The notes under the pieces were generated by a model. It searched no databases and had not been told where the DNA came from. It was given only the letters and a program-made list of their open reading frames with translations. From Vibrio tubiashii (GTDB lineage Bacteria > Pseudomonadota > Gammaproteobacteria > Enterobacterales > Vibrionaceae), in NCBI RefSeq assembly GCF_028551255.1, contig NZ_CP117029.1, positions 1,116,001 through 1,180,000 on the forward strand: a DNA stretch of 64,000 nucleotides, in the 5' to 3' direction. This document shows, one piece after another, positions 1 to 8,980 of the stretch. Position 1 is the first letter of the stretch; the number at the start of each line of letters is the position of its first letter. Position numbers and translations under genes: made by a program.

Positions 1-200
1 TATTGATATGAAAGAACCTTTCTCTCATTTTTGAAAACTAATTTAGTGATTTTTAGTCGTTGATTTTTAGAGTTTGGCGCGAGTTTTCTTTCAATTAATA
101 ACATTTTGTTCTGTGAGGTTAATTAACGCTTGTATTTGAATAAAAATCGAGTAATTATCCGCCTCCACTAATCCACTTGTTGCAAAATGTTTCACCCATG

Positions 201-1046
201 ATGAACTTAAACCACCAGTTTGATTCTCTACTTCCACCACAAATGGCTGAGCGCGCTGCTGAAATTGGCGTAGGCAAAGCAACCAAAGATCCGGTTAAAT
301 CTTTTCTATTGGCTATTTCTGCAGGTATTCACATTGGTATCGCTTTCGTCTTTTATACCATAGTGACGACAGGTGCTGGTGACTTACCTTGGGGAATTAC
401 ACGCCTGCTCGGTGGGTTAGCCTTTAGCTTAGGGTTGATTCTAGTGGTCGTGACAGGCGGTGAACTGTTTACTAGTTCGGTGCTGACTTTAGTCGCGCGC
501 GCAAGTGGCAAAATCTCTTGGAAAATGCTGTTTAAGCACTGGGCAGTCGTGTATGCCGGTAACCTAGTGGGCGCTTTACTACTTGTTATCTGTATGCTTC
601 TGACCAAGCAATACATGTTCGATCATGGCCAAGTGGGTTTGAATGCAATGGCGATCTCCCAGCACAAACTGCACCACACCTTCCTATCTGCGGTTGCGCT
701 TGGCGTCATGTGTAATGTTTTAGTGTGTATCGCAGTGTGGATGACCTTCAGTGGCCGTACGCTAACTGACAAAATCGCGGTAATGATCTTGCCAGTTGCC
801 ATGTTTGTTTCCGCAGGCTTTGAACACTGTATTGCTAATATGTTCCAAGTGCCTATGGCTATCGGCATCAAGAATTTTGCCCCAGCGGAATTCTGGCAGA
901 TGACAGGTGCAAACATTGCTGATTACGCCGACCTAAATATGATCGACTTTATTACCAATAACCTGATCCCAGTGACACTTGGCAATATCATTGGCGGTGG
1001 CGTTTTCGTTGGCATGTGGTACTGGCTCATCTACCTACGCGACTAG
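201..1046 (+). CDS. focA: Formate channel FocA (formate/nitrite transporter family)
   Basis: Inner-membrane pentameric channel that moves formate across the membrane during mixed-acid fermentation or formate respiration. The protein (281 aa from this start) has six hydrophobic segments and closely follows E. coli FocA as I remember it, for example the stretches around GLILVVVTGGELFTS, VYAGNLVGALL, AVWMTFSGR and GFEHCIANMF. The central His expected in the family sits in the FEHCIANMF segment. Two tandem ATGs (198, 201) and upstream TTGs compete as starts; 201 gives MNLNHQFDSLLPP, aligning with the FocA N terminus, but no start has a clear Shine-Dalgarno. No pflB follows; a hairpin terminator is directly downstream, so it is transcribed alone. 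NirC is the alternative, less likely from sequence. Confidence 0.9.
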   Translation: MNLNHQFDSLLPPQMAERAAEIGVGKATKDPVKSFLLAISAGIHIGIAFVFYTIVTTGAGDLPWGITRLLGGLAFSLGLILVVVTGGELFTSSVLTLVARASGKISWKMLFKHWAVVYAGNLVGALLLVICMLLTKQYMFDHGQVGLNAMAISQHKLHHTFLSAVALGVMCNVLVCIAVWMTFSGRTLTDKIAVMILPVAMFVSAGFEHCIANMFQVPMAIGIKNFAPAEFWQMTGANIADYADLNMIDFITNNLIPVTLGNIIGGGVFVGMWYWLIYLRD

Positions 1047-1066
1047 GCCATTATTTTACTTATTTG

Positions 1067-1093
1067 AAGGCTCACTCAATGTGGGCCTTTTTA
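1067..1093 (+). terminator. Terminator after focA
   Basis: AAGGCTCAC / GTGGGCCTT stem (one G-T pair), 5-nt loop, followed by a T run. It overlaps the stop codon of the small convergent ORF. Confidence 0.75.
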
Positions 1094-1231
1094 ATGCCAG
1101 CTATCCACTTCAGCACTAAATATCTCTTCTATCGCAACGATCTGCTCTGGTTCGTCGATCAGCCAATCTTGGGCATTGCTTAGTTCAATCTCAGCAACAT
1201 CTACACAATGGGTCTTGGTTAGGTTCAGCAT
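1091..1231 (-). CDS. Small acidic ORF, 46 aa, unknown function
   Basis: ATG at 1231 to TAA at 1091. The protein starts MLNLTKTHCVDVAEIEL and ends EVDSWH; it is acidic, with no membrane segment or signal peptide, and I do not recognise a family. The case for it being real is a near-perfect Shine-Dalgarno (AAGGAGGG) a few bases before the ATG and an intact frame ending exactly at the focA terminator. It is convergent with focA. The DnaA-box palindrome lies about 160 bp upstream of its start. Function unknown; it could be a leader or small regulatory peptide. Confidence 0.55.
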   Translation of the reverse strand: MLNLTKTHCVDVAEIELSNAQDWLIDEPEQIVAIEEIFSAEVDSWH

Positions 1232-1392
1232 AACGCCCTCCTTAGGTTAGCTAGTATCAACCTAGGTACCTTGAGTGACAGTTTTATTACGCTATTCGAA
1301 TTAAATTATATGCGTATGAATGCAAAGAAAATTTTTATTGAGATTTTACTTGCACTCTGGCTAGACCAGTTGTTTCCTAGGTATCACCACGG

Positions 1393-1415
1393 TTATCCAC
1401 AGAATCTGTGGATAA
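1393..1415. promoter_or_regulatory. Inverted pair of DnaA-box sequences
   Basis: TTATCCACAG, AAT, CTGTGGATAA: a perfect 10-bp inverted repeat in which each arm contains the strong DnaA box TTATCCACA. A degraded third copy (CTACCCACA, read on the minus strand) lies a few bases further right. The site is in the non-coding space beyond the 3' end of the fetB-like gene. It could bind DnaA or simply be a hairpin; there is no T run on either side, so it is a poor terminator. Confidence 0.5.
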
Positions 1416-1447
1416 GATCTTGTGGGTAGCGGATCGACGATTAAAGA

Positions 1448-2242
1448 TCAGTCGGCTGATTTGATCTTAACCAGCACTCTTCCTTCGTTATTAATGCATT
1501 TCTTGATAGTCAGTTGTAGGGAGAGCATGACGGAGAGAGACATCATAACCAGAATCGCCACCATAATCAGAATCTGATATTTGATCGCAACTAATGGGCT
1601 TGCGCCGCCTAAAATTTGTCCGGTCATCATGCCTGGTAAGGTCACCAATCCCGTGGTGCTCATTGTGGCTAGAGTTGGGGCGAGTGAGCGTCGCATCGCC
1701 TCTTGCACAAAAGGTAGCGTGGCATATTTAGGCGAGGCTCCGAGTGAGATGGCGGCCTCGTATTCACTTTTTCTCTCATCTAAAGCGGTAAATACGTTCT
1801 GAAGTGCGACAATATTACCACTCATAGAGTTGCCCAGCAGCATCCCTGCCAATGGGATCATATATTGAGCGCTGTATAGAGGCTGTGGCTGAATCACAAG
1901 CACTGAGATAATCGTAAGCATAGGGAATAGCCCAGCGGTTAGGGCGATTGTGACTGGCAGCAACAGGGCTTCTCTGGGCAATCTGGCTTTACCAACAATA
2001 GCGCTGGCGCCAATCAATGTCATTAACAACAACCAAAGTGCATTGATGGCTAAGCTATTCAATTGAAAGAGGTATTGCAGATAGAAACCGACCATCAGCA
2101 ATTGCAGTGTCATTCGAGCGACACTGACAATGATTTCATTGCCGATCTTTAGTTTGTAGTGTTGGCTGATCAGCAGCGGAATAACGAGTAGGCCAAAAAA
2201 CAGTGCCAATACTGACCACGAAATATCTACCACACTATCCAT
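1448..2242 (-). CDS. fetB: FetB-type ABC permease (UPF0014 family)
   Basis: 264-aa integral membrane protein of the UPF0014/FetB family, which in E. coli pairs with the ATPase FetA in an exporter linked to iron homeostasis and oxidative stress resistance. About seven hydrophobic segments are visible; family-typical stretches are GNSMSGNIVALQ, ERKSEYEAAISLGAS (the region expected to contact the ATPase) and GLVTLPGMMTGQILGG. ATG at 2242. Odd point: no fetA is adjacent; the upstream side is the divergent torECA leader, and the downstream side has only a small ORF. The ATPase must be encoded elsewhere or the permease acts alone. Confidence 0.82.
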   Translation of the reverse strand: MDSVVDISWSVLALFFGLLVIPLLISQHYKLKIGNEIIVSVARMTLQLLMVGFYLQYLFQLNSLAINALWLLLMTLIGASAIVGKARLPREALLLPVTIALTAGLFPMLTIISVLVIQPQPLYSAQYMIPLAGMLLGNSMSGNIVALQNVFTALDERKSEYEAAISLGASPKYATLPFVQEAMRRSLAPTLATMSTTGLVTLPGMMTGQILGGASPLVAIKYQILIMVAILVMMSLSVMLSLQLTIKKCINNEGRVLVKIKSAD

Positions 2243-2468
2243 ATATCCCCCTCACGAACACCGCATATTGTACGCGAATTTGGGTGTGCGTCATCTTGTA
2301 TTAAATTCAAAAACGCTCTGATTTATTGACAAGTTCTGAAACATTTTATTTACAAATGAGCTAAAGTTAGCACGTAAACATCGTGCCTCTAAAGTGGTAG
2401 ATGTTTCGTTTTGTTGTTGAAATGTTGCACAATTTGATTGGTTTTGATGGTTTTGTTTCTGTTAATAA

Positions 2469-2478
2469 TTGTTCATAT
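2469..2478 (+). promoter_or_regulatory. Candidate TorR box upstream of torECA
   Basis: TTGTTCATAT matches the E. coli TorR decamer CTGTTCATAT at 9 of 10 positions. It lies about 200 bp before torE in a 439-bp non-coding leader (2243-2681). A looser inverted match (GAACAAACAC) is about 30 bp downstream. No torS, torR or torT is in the window, so the regulator would act from elsewhere. Nothing else in this leader was identified. Confidence 0.45.
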
Positions 2479-2681
2479 TTAGTGGCAAATTTATATATAA
2501 AAACACGAACAAACACATCTCTGGATGAGCTCAAAAAAGTGTTGAATAACACGGCTGGAAAGGGCGGATTTGATTGAACCCTACGATTAGTATGGTCTAA
2601 CATTTCTACTTAGAGATAGTAAAAAAATTGGCTCGACGACAAGAGCTAACCAAAAACACTAGATACAAAATAGGCAAATGT

Positions 2682-2861
2682 ATGAGTGATGTTAACAAAA
2701 TCGAGAGTGGTGAAAAACGCTCTCTGGAGTGGAAGTCATTCCTCTTCATCGCGGTTGTTCTCTTCCCAATTTTAAGTGTGGCGTTCGTAGGCGGCTACGG
2801 ATTCCTAGTATGGATGCTTCAAGTATTCGTAATGGGACCACCTGGCGCGCATGGCATGTAA
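2682..2861 (+). CDS. torE: TorE, small NapE-like membrane protein of the TMAO operon
   Basis: 59-aa protein with one central membrane helix (SFLFIAVVLFPILSVAFVGGYGF) and a conserved-looking end GPPGAHGM. This is the NapE/TorE family, found as the first gene of torECA operons in Vibrio and Shewanella; its role is not established. The ATG at 2682 is chosen because upstream in-frame codons begin with TTG and read like untranslated leader. It is 50 bp ahead of torC, on the same strand. Confidence 0.85.
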   Translation: MSDVNKIESGEKRSLEWKSFLFIAVVLFPILSVAFVGGYGFLVWMLQVFVMGPPGAHGM

Positions 2862-2911
2862 GCCATTGAGCTCAATTCCACATTTTTATAAAGATTTTAA
2901 GAGAGCAAACC

Positions 2912-4096
2912 ATGAAATCATTGATTGTTAAACTGTGGCGCACCATGACGCGCCCAGCGGTTCATATCAGCCTAGGTGTGCTGACGATGGGCGGCTTTAT
3001 CGCGGGTGTTATCTTCTGGGGTGGTTTCAACACTGCTTTAGAAGCGACTAACACTGAAGAATTCTGTATTAGTTGTCACACCATGCGTGACAACGTGTAC
3101 GTTGAACTACAAGAAACTGTGCACTGGAAGAACCACTCTGGTGTGCGCGCAACTTGTCCTGACTGTCACGTTCCTCATAACTGGACAGACAAAATTGCAC
3201 GTAAGATGCAGGCTTCTAAAGAAGTATTCGCACAAGTATTTGGTAACTATGATGAACCAGGTGTGTTTGAAGAGCGTCGTATCGAGCTTGCTAAACATGA
3301 ATGGGATCGTTTCTCTGCAAACAAATCCCTAGAGTGTAAAAACTGTCACAACTACGAATCGATGGACTTCGAGCAAATGTCACCAACGGCTCGTATCCAG
3401 ATGAAGCAAGCGGCAGAAAAAGATCAGAGCTGTGTTGACTGTCACAAAGGTATTGCCCACAAACTGCCTGCTGGTATGGATAGCATTGGTGGTATCGTTG
3501 GCGATCTAGAATCTCTTGCTTCTAATACTAGCTATGCGGCAGGCCAAACACTAGTGAGCGTGCGTCACCTACCAATTTACTTTGACGCTGAAGGTCAAAA
3601 AGAAGCCGGTCTTCTAAATCCAGCTTCTTCAGTTAAAGTTCTGGAAGAGAAAGGCGAATTTGTTTCAATTGAAATCGACGGCTGGCGTAAAGCGAAAGGC
3701 TTTGGTCGTGTAATCCAAGAAGACTTTGGTAAAAACATTGCGGTTGCGTCTCTTCTTAAAGAAGCATCAACAGACGATAGCATTGTGACGACTGGCGAGA
3801 AGAAAGTGGATGAGCTTACAGGTCTTCCATGGGAGAAAGTGGCAGCAACAGTATGGCTGAAGAAAGAGTCAATGTTGAACGACATCACTCCAGTTTGGGA
3901 AAAATCGAAAGAAGCGTATAAGACAAACTGTTCTGTATGTCACACCCAACCAGATGAAGCGCACTTCGATGCGAACACTTGGCCAGGTATGTTCGACGGT
4001 ATGCTTGCGTTCGTTAACCTAGATACAGATAGTGAAGCACTGATCTTGAAGTACCTACAGAAGCACTCTTCAGATTATGCTGAAGGCCACCACTAA
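2912..4096 (+). CDS. torC: TorC, pentaheme c-type cytochrome
   Basis: Membrane-anchored cytochrome that carries electrons from the menaquinol pool to TorA in the periplasm. 394 aa, with an N-terminal anchor around residues 19-38 (NapC/NirT family) and five CXXCH heme motifs: CISCH at 52, CPDCH at 82, CKNCH at 142, CVDCH at 174 and CSVCH at 340. The first four belong to the NapC/NirT tetraheme domain and the fifth to the C-terminal monoheme domain typical of TorC, which is how it is told from NapC. A good AGAGAG Shine-Dalgarno precedes the ATG. It is 24 bp ahead of torA. Confidence 0.95.
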   Translation: MKSLIVKLWRTMTRPAVHISLGVLTMGGFIAGVIFWGGFNTALEATNTEEFCISCHTMRDNVYVELQETVHWKNHSGVRATCPDCHVPHNWTDKIARKMQASKEVFAQVFGNYDEPGVFEERRIELAKHEWDRFSANKSLECKNCHNYESMDFEQMSPTARIQMKQAAEKDQSCVDCHKGIAHKLPAGMDSIGGIVGDLESLASNTSYAAGQTLVSVRHLPIYFDAEGQKEAGLLNPASSVKVLEEKGEFVSIEIDGWRKAKGFGRVIQEDFGKNIAVASLLKEASTDDSIVTTGEKKVDELTGLPWEKVAATVWLKKESMLNDITPVWEKSKEAYKTNCSVCHTQPDEAHFDANTWPGMFDGMLAFVNLDTDSEALILKYLQKHSSDYAEGHH

Positions 4097-4120
4097 TAAG
4101 CGTCAGACGGAGTATTTGAA

Positions 4121-6583
4121 ATGGCTATTACACGAAGAAGTTTTCTAAAAGGTGTAGCGACAACGAGCGCAGCATCAGTCATCGGTCCAAGCTTATTGGC
4201 ATCTGCTTCTGCAAGCGCTGCGGAAACAACAGGAACTTGGAAGGTAACTGGTTCACACTGGGGCGCATTCCGCGCCCACATCTACGCGGGTAAAGTTCAA
4301 GAAATCAAACCGCTAGAAACAGATAAAAACCCAACAGAGATGCTGAACGGCATCAAAGGTATTATCTACAGCCCATCACGTGTACGTTACCCTATGGTGC
4401 GTCTAGATTGGCTTAAGAAACATAAATACAGCGCAGAGACACGCGGTGACAACCGTTTCATCCGTGTTACTTGGGATGAAGCTTTAGACTTGTTCTACCG
4501 TGAACTTGAGCGTGTGCAGAAAGACTACGGTCCTTGGGCACTGCATGCAGGTCAAACGGGTTGGAACCAAACTGGTGCTTTCAACAACTGTACTGCGCAC
4601 ATGCAGCGCGCGGTTGGTATGCACGGTAACTTCATCACTAAAGTGGGTGACTACTCGACAGGTGCTGGTCAAACGATTCTGCCATACGTTCTAGGTTCAA
4701 CAGAAGTATATGCACAAGGTACTTCTTGGTCTGAAATTCTAGAAAATGCAGACAACATCATTCTTTGGGCAAATGACCCTGTGAAGAACCTGCAAGTAGG
4801 TTGGAACTGTGAAACTCACGAGTCATTTGACTACTTAGCTCAGCTAAAAGAGAAAGTAGCAAAAGGCGAGATCAACGTACTTTCAGTTGACCCTGTGAAG
4901 AACAAGACTCAGCGTTACCTAGAGAACGACCATCTGTACATTAACCCAATGACAGACGTTGCCTTCATGCTGGCTGTTGCACACGTGCTTTACAACGAAG
5001 ACCTTTACGACAAGAAGTTTATCGACACTTACTGTCTAGGTTTTGATGAGTTCATTCAGTACGTTCAGGGTGAAACCAAAGATAAAGTGGTGAAAACTCC
5101 TGAATGGGCTGCGGAAATCTGTGGCGTGAAAGCGGACAAGATTCGTGAGTTTGCACGTATGCTTGTAAGCGGCCGTACTCAGATCCTAATGGGCTGGTGT
5201 ATCCAACGCCAAGAGCATGGTGAACAGCCATACTGGGCAGGTGCTGTTGTGGCTGCAATGGTTGGTCAAATTGGTCTACCGGGTGGCGGTATTTCTTACG
5301 GTCACCACTACTCAAGTATCGGTGTTCCTTCAACGGGCTTTGCGGGCCCTGGTGGTTTCCCTCGTAACCTAGATACGGGTATGAAGCCTAAATGGGACAA
5401 CAATGACTTTAACGGTTATAGCCGCACTATTCCTGTAGCGCGCTGGATCGACTGTCTATTGGAACCTGGTAAAGAGATTCGTTACAACGGTGGTAAAGTT
5501 AAACTGCCTGACTTCAAGATGATGGTGATCTCAGGTAACAACCCTTGGCACCACCACCAAGATCGTAACCGCATGAAGAAAGCATTCAAGAAGCTTCAAA
5601 CGGTTGTGACTGTTGAGTTTGCTTGGACTGCAACGTGTCGTTTCTCAGACATCGTACTGCCAGCTTGTACTCAGTGGGAGCGTAACGACATCGACGTATA
5701 CGGTTCGTACTCAAGTAAAGGTTTGATCGCAATGCATCGCCTTGTCGATCCATTGTTCCAATCTAAGCCAGACTTCCAGATCATGAGTGAACTAACTCAA
5801 CGCTTTGGTCGTCGTGACGAGTACACTCGTGGTATGAGCGAGATGGAATGGATCGAAAGCCTATATAACGATTGTAAGAAAGCCAACGAAGGCAAGTTTG
5901 AGATGCCAGAATTTGCTGAGTTCTGGGAGAAAAGCGTACTAGACTTCGGTCAAGGTAAGCCTTGGGTTCGTCATGCTGACTTCCGTAAAGACCCAGAAAT
6001 CAACGCTCTAGGTACGCCGTCTGGCTTCATCGAGATCACTTCTCGTAAGATCGGCCGTTACGGTTACGAGCACTGTCAAGAGCACCCAATGTGGTTCGAG
6101 AAATCAGAACGTTCACACGGTGGTCCTGGCTCAGACAAACACCCGTACTGGCTACAATCTTGTCACCCAGACAAGCGTCTGCACTCTCAGATGTGTGAAT
6201 CTGAAGAGTTCCGCGCAACGTATGCGGTACAAGGTCGTGAACCTGTTTACATCAACCCTGAGGATGCGAAAGCGAAGGGTATCAAAGATGGTGACCTAGT
6301 GCGCGTCTTCAATGACCGTGGTCAGCTTCTAGCAGGTGCAGTGGTTACTGATAGCTACCCTCGCGGTGTTATCCGTATCGAGGAAGGTGCATGGTATGGT
6401 CCTCTAAACGAGAAAGAAGGCGCTATCTGTACTTACGGCGATCCAAACACGCTAACTCAAGACATCGGTTCTTCAGAGCTAGCACAGGCGACATCGGCAA
6501 ACACTTGTATCGTGGACTTCGAGAAGTTCAGCGGTAAAGTACCGCCAGTGACGTCATTCGGTGGTCCAATCGAAGTGGCATAA
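4121..6583 (+). CDS. torA: TorA, trimethylamine N-oxide reductase (molybdoenzyme)
   Basis: Periplasmic terminal reductase converting TMAO to trimethylamine in anaerobic respiration; TMAO is abundant in marine animals. 820 aa. The N terminus is a twin-arginine signal (TRRSFLKG, residues 5-11) followed by a hydrophobic stretch and an ASASAAE cleavage region. The body is the molybdopterin oxidoreductase fold of the DMSO reductase family without an N-terminal 4Fe-4S cluster; the segment around [17 protein letters not shown] contains the Ser expected to ligate molybdenum. The C-terminal part ([21 protein letters not shown]) is the dinucleotide-binding domain. Last gene of torECA, followed by a strong terminator. 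No dedicated chaperone torD is adjacent. Confidence 0.95.
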   Translation: MAITRRSFLKGVATTSAASVIGPSLLASASASAAETTGTWKVTGSHWGAFRAHIYAGKVQEIKPLETDKNPTEMLNGIKGIIYSPSRVRYPMVRLDWLKKHKYSAETRGDNRFIRVTWDEALDLFYRELERVQKDYGPWALHAGQTGWNQTGAFNNCTAHMQRAVGMHGNFITKVGDYSTGAGQTILPYVLGSTEVYAQGTSWSEILENADNIILWANDPVKNLQVGWNCETHESFDYLAQLKEKVAKGEINVLSVDPVKNKTQRYLENDHLYINPMTDVAFMLAVAHVLYNEDLYDKKFIDTYCLGFDEFIQYVQGETKDKVVKTPEWAAEICGVKADKIREFARMLVSGRTQILMGWCIQRQEHGEQPYWAGAVVAAMVGQIGLPGGGISYGHHYSSIGVPSTGFAGPGGFPRNLDTGMKPKWDNNDFNGYSRTIPVARWIDCLLEPGKEIRYNGGKVKLPDFKMMVISGNNPWHHHQDRNRMKKAFKKLQTVVTVEFAWTATCRFSDIVLPACTQWERNDIDVYGSYSSKGLIAMHRLVDPLFQSKPDFQIMSELTQRFGRRDEYTRGMSEMEWIESLYNDCKKANEGKFEMPEFAEFWEKSVLDFGQGKPWVRHADFRKDPEINALGTPSGFIEITSRKIGRYGYEHCQEHPMWFEKSERSHGGPGSDKHPYWLQSCHPDKRLHSQMCESEEFRATYAVQGREPVYINPEDAKAKGIKDGDLVRVFNDRGQLLAGAVVTDSYPRGVIRIEEGAWYGPLNEKEGAICTYGDPNTLTQDIGSSELAQATSANTCIVDFEKFSGKVPPVTSFGGPIEVA

Positions 6584-6597
6584 TCGACACTAGAACG

Positions 6598-6629
6598 AAA
6601 AATACCAGCCAAGCGGCTGGTATTTTTTT
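6598..6629. terminator. Bidirectional terminator between torA and the binding-protein gene
   Basis: ATACCAGCC / GGCTGGTAT stem with AAGC loop, an A run before and seven Ts after; it serves both convergent genes. Confidence 0.9.
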
Positions 6630-6646
6630 GCTTGCAGAAACGAGCG

Positions 6647-7390
6647 TTAGTTATCCGAGAGACCATACTTAATTTTTAGTAATTCAAGTTGTCGCGCACC
6701 ATGATCTTTGAAATAGGCATTGAGGGCAGAGACGATTTGTTGAGCTTGAGGGTGATCTTTTCTCACGGCGGCATAGAGTGGGGTTGTATCGAGATAGACT
6801 GGACTGAAACTAAGCTTAGAGGCATCGAGTCTCATTTCTTTAATCGTCCATCGACCCACAGCTTCATCTGTGACTAGAACATCAGCGCGATCAGACAAAA
6901 CAAGGCGGATACTGTTAGGCAGGTGGATTGAGCTGACTGGAATGAGGCCTTGGTAATCTAGAAGCTTTGCGCCGTATGCGTAGTTATCGATTAGGGCGAC
7001 ACGGGTGTCCTTCAAACTGCTTAGTGACTTATATTCAAAACTGGACTCTTGACGAGAGACTACCGCCATTTTGTTGTGCATATATAGATCGGTGAAAATG
7101 TAATCGCGAGCTCGTTGTTCAGTTTTCCAAATCGCGATGATGACGTCATTTTTACCATTAATCGTTTCTTTGAGTACCCGCGTCCAAGGCTTAACCGAGT
7201 AATCAACTTCAAACCCCGCAGAAATCAACCCTTCAATGACGAGATCATGGGCAATACCGCTGCCTAGGGCGGAGTTCATCACATAAGGAGGCCACAAGTC
7301 TTGAGCGACTTTCAATGGCGCAGCGACTGAGAGGCTGCACCAAAGCCAGCAGATAAAAAGGATGAGTTTGTTCGATCTGTCTCTTTTCAC
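6647..7390 (-). CDS. Periplasmic solute-binding protein, family 3 type
   Basis: 247 aa. N-terminal signal peptide (hydrophobic LILFICWLWCSLSVAAP) and then a family 3 extracellular binding fold: LWPPYVMNSALGSGIAHDLVIEGL near the start and GKNDVIIAIWKTEQRARDYIFTD mid-protein are the classic substrate-lobe segments. No permease or ATPase is adjacent, so it may be an orphan binding protein that feeds a distant ABC transporter or a sensor kinase; ligand unknown (polar amino acid-like by family). The start at 7390 is GTG with a weak ribosome site, so the start is uncertain by some codons. Convergent with torA. Confidence 0.75.
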   Translation of the reverse strand: MKRDRSNKLILFICWLWCSLSVAAPLKVAQDLWPPYVMNSALGSGIAHDLVIEGLISAGFEVDYSVKPWTRVLKETINGKNDVIIAIWKTEQRARDYIFTDLYMHNKMAVVSRQESSFEYKSLSSLKDTRVALIDNYAYGAKLLDYQGLIPVSSIHLPNSIRLVLSDRADVLVTDEAVGRWTIKEMRLDASKLSFSPVYLDTTPLYAAVRKDHPQAQQIVSALNAYFKDHGARQLELLKIKYGLSDN

Positions 7391-7594
7391 CTGATATGTC
7401 CAACTATCAACTCACCCTTAAGTTTAGTCATAGAAAACTAAAAATGTGTGTTTAGGTGCACTAAACGATGGCGAATTTTTGCTTTAGCTTTTGAACTTTG
7501 TACCTCTTCTTTTACGGCGACGTTGTTGATGTTCTTAGAGTATATCGGTGTGCAAGTATCCCTTATTTCAACTGAGTTCGTAGGCGAACAATCA

Positions 7595-7668
7595 GGTAAA
7601 TTTAGCTTTTTAATTTACCCTTAATCACAATTGCGGAGCGGCTTTTTTATTGATTCATTTGTGAATCA
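7595..7668 (+). promoter_or_regulatory. Two inverted repeats in the porin leader
   Basis: The 360-bp region 7391-7750 has no gene. It holds GGTAAATT (7595-7602) paired with AATTTACC (7612-7619) and a second palindrome, TGATTCA-TTTG-TGAATCA (7651-7668), 83 bp before the porin ATG. These are operator- or leader-hairpin-like; no known consensus was recognised. Confidence 0.4.
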
Positions 7669-7750
7669 TTACTAGCACCAATAGTTTTTGTTTTCAGAGC
7701 GTGCAGATGGCATTTGACGCTCATAAATAAAAATCTATAGGAACAAAGAA

Positions 7751-8722
7751 ATGAAAAAGACAGCACTAGCAGTAGCACTATCTCTTGTAGCCGGGTCAGC
7801 AGTAGCGGCAGAAGCACTTTCAGGTGATCAGTTCACTGTATCAGGTGAGTTTGCTATCGGTGGTTATTACCAAGAAAACCGTAAAGAAGGTGGTGAGGTT
7901 AATGATGACTCATCAGCTAAAGACGAAGAGTTCTATAACGGTGGCGTAACGGGTTTTGATATTTTCGCTGACTACGAAAATGGCAACATTGTTGGTAAGT
8001 TTGGTGGTGAGTTTGATATTGAAGACGACTACGGAACTTCTGATTCTACGTTCACGATCACTGACACGTGGGTTGGTTACAAAACGGGTGCTGGTGTAGC
8101 GTCTATCGGTTACGCAAACGACACAGCGCTAGATGCAGTTGACGGTGCAGCGGATAAAACTATCGAGTTCCTATGGTCACCAAACGATGCGTCAGATGCT
8201 CGCCAAGTGGTGAAGTTTGAAGGCGACAAAGAAGGTGTTAAATACGGTATCTCTTACTTTGGTGACCGTAACTATGAAGGCACTGATCGTCAAAGTGGTT
8301 ACAACGGCTACCTAGGTTACGAAAACGAAACATTTATGGTTAACCTTGGTTACGAAGACAACGATGAAACTGAAGGTGAGACAGATAAGCTATACCTAGT
8401 TAACGGTGCTGTTAATCTTGGCGCAGTAGGTATCGGTGCAACAGTTGCTGAGGAAGAATTTGCTGACGGAAAAAAAGTTAAAATGTACAACACGTCAGTT
8501 GGCTACACACTTGACGCTCTATACCTAGGCGCTGGTTACGTAACGATTGAAGATACACGTGAAGCGGTTAACTTCGGTGGTTCTTACGCGTTCACAGATA
8601 ACTTTACAGCACTGGTTGATATCGCATACCACGTATCTGACGAAGGCTACGATTCTGCAAAAGGTACGGGTCTGCAGAAAGGTGATATCGAGTCATTCCT
8701 AAAACTGGCTTACGCATTCTAA
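7751..8722 (+). CDS. Outer-membrane porin (Gram-negative porin family)
   Basis: 323 aa. Cleavable signal peptide of about 20 residues (MKKTALAVALSLVAGSAVAA) followed by a mature chain rich in Asp, Glu, Gly and aromatic residues with alternating beta-strand pattern, and ending in aromatic-terminated FLKLAYAF, the C-terminal signature recognised by the BAM complex. This is a general diffusion porin, slightly shorter than OmpU/OmpC-type porins; I do not assign it to OmpU or OmpT. The abundance of GGT, GAC, GAA and AAC codons suggests high expression. AGGAAC ribosome site before ATG; two strong terminators follow. Confidence 0.85.
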   Translation: MKKTALAVALSLVAGSAVAAEALSGDQFTVSGEFAIGGYYQENRKEGGEVNDDSSAKDEEFYNGGVTGFDIFADYENGNIVGKFGGEFDIEDDYGTSDSTFTITDTWVGYKTGAGVASIGYANDTALDAVDGAADKTIEFLWSPNDASDARQVVKFEGDKEGVKYGISYFGDRNYEGTDRQSGYNGYLGYENETFMVNLGYEDNDETEGETDKLYLVNGAVNLGAVGIGATVAEEEFADGKKVKMYNTSVGYTLDALYLGAGYVTIEDTREAVNFGGSYAFTDNFTALVDIAYHVSDEGYDSAKGTGLQKGDIESFLKLAYAF

Positions 8723-8746
8723 GATTCTCTTCACCTCTACGTTTGT

Positions 8747-8767
8747 AGCCCACTTCGGTGGGCTTTT
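8747..8767 (+). terminator. Porin terminator 1
   Basis: AGCCCAC-TTCG-GTGGGCT hairpin with a stable UUCG tetraloop and T run. Confidence 0.88.
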
Positions 8768-8805
8768 ATAAGCAGGATGCTTAACGCATAATCCACTGCC
8801 TTTTC

Positions 8806-8830
8806 ACCCTCCGGAGTTGGAGGGTTTTTT
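8806..8830 (+). terminator. Porin terminator 2
   Basis: ACCCTCC / GGAGGGT stem with a run of six Ts, about 40 bp after the first terminator; a tandem arrangement suited to a highly expressed gene. Confidence 0.8.
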
Positions 8831-8980
8831 CATTTTTCACTTAATGAGAAAAATTGGGTTGTCTCGCCTCCAAGGATGATAGAAACGTGATCGCCGTTAC
8901 GTAATGCGTTGATGACCAAATAGACAACGAATTGTACCAATGCTCTAATTGAGAAAAATAACGACAAAGCAGAGCGTGAT

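Noticed and set aside
1393..1415. Terminator for fetB
   Set aside because: The palindrome lacks a T run on either strand and each arm is an exact DnaA box.
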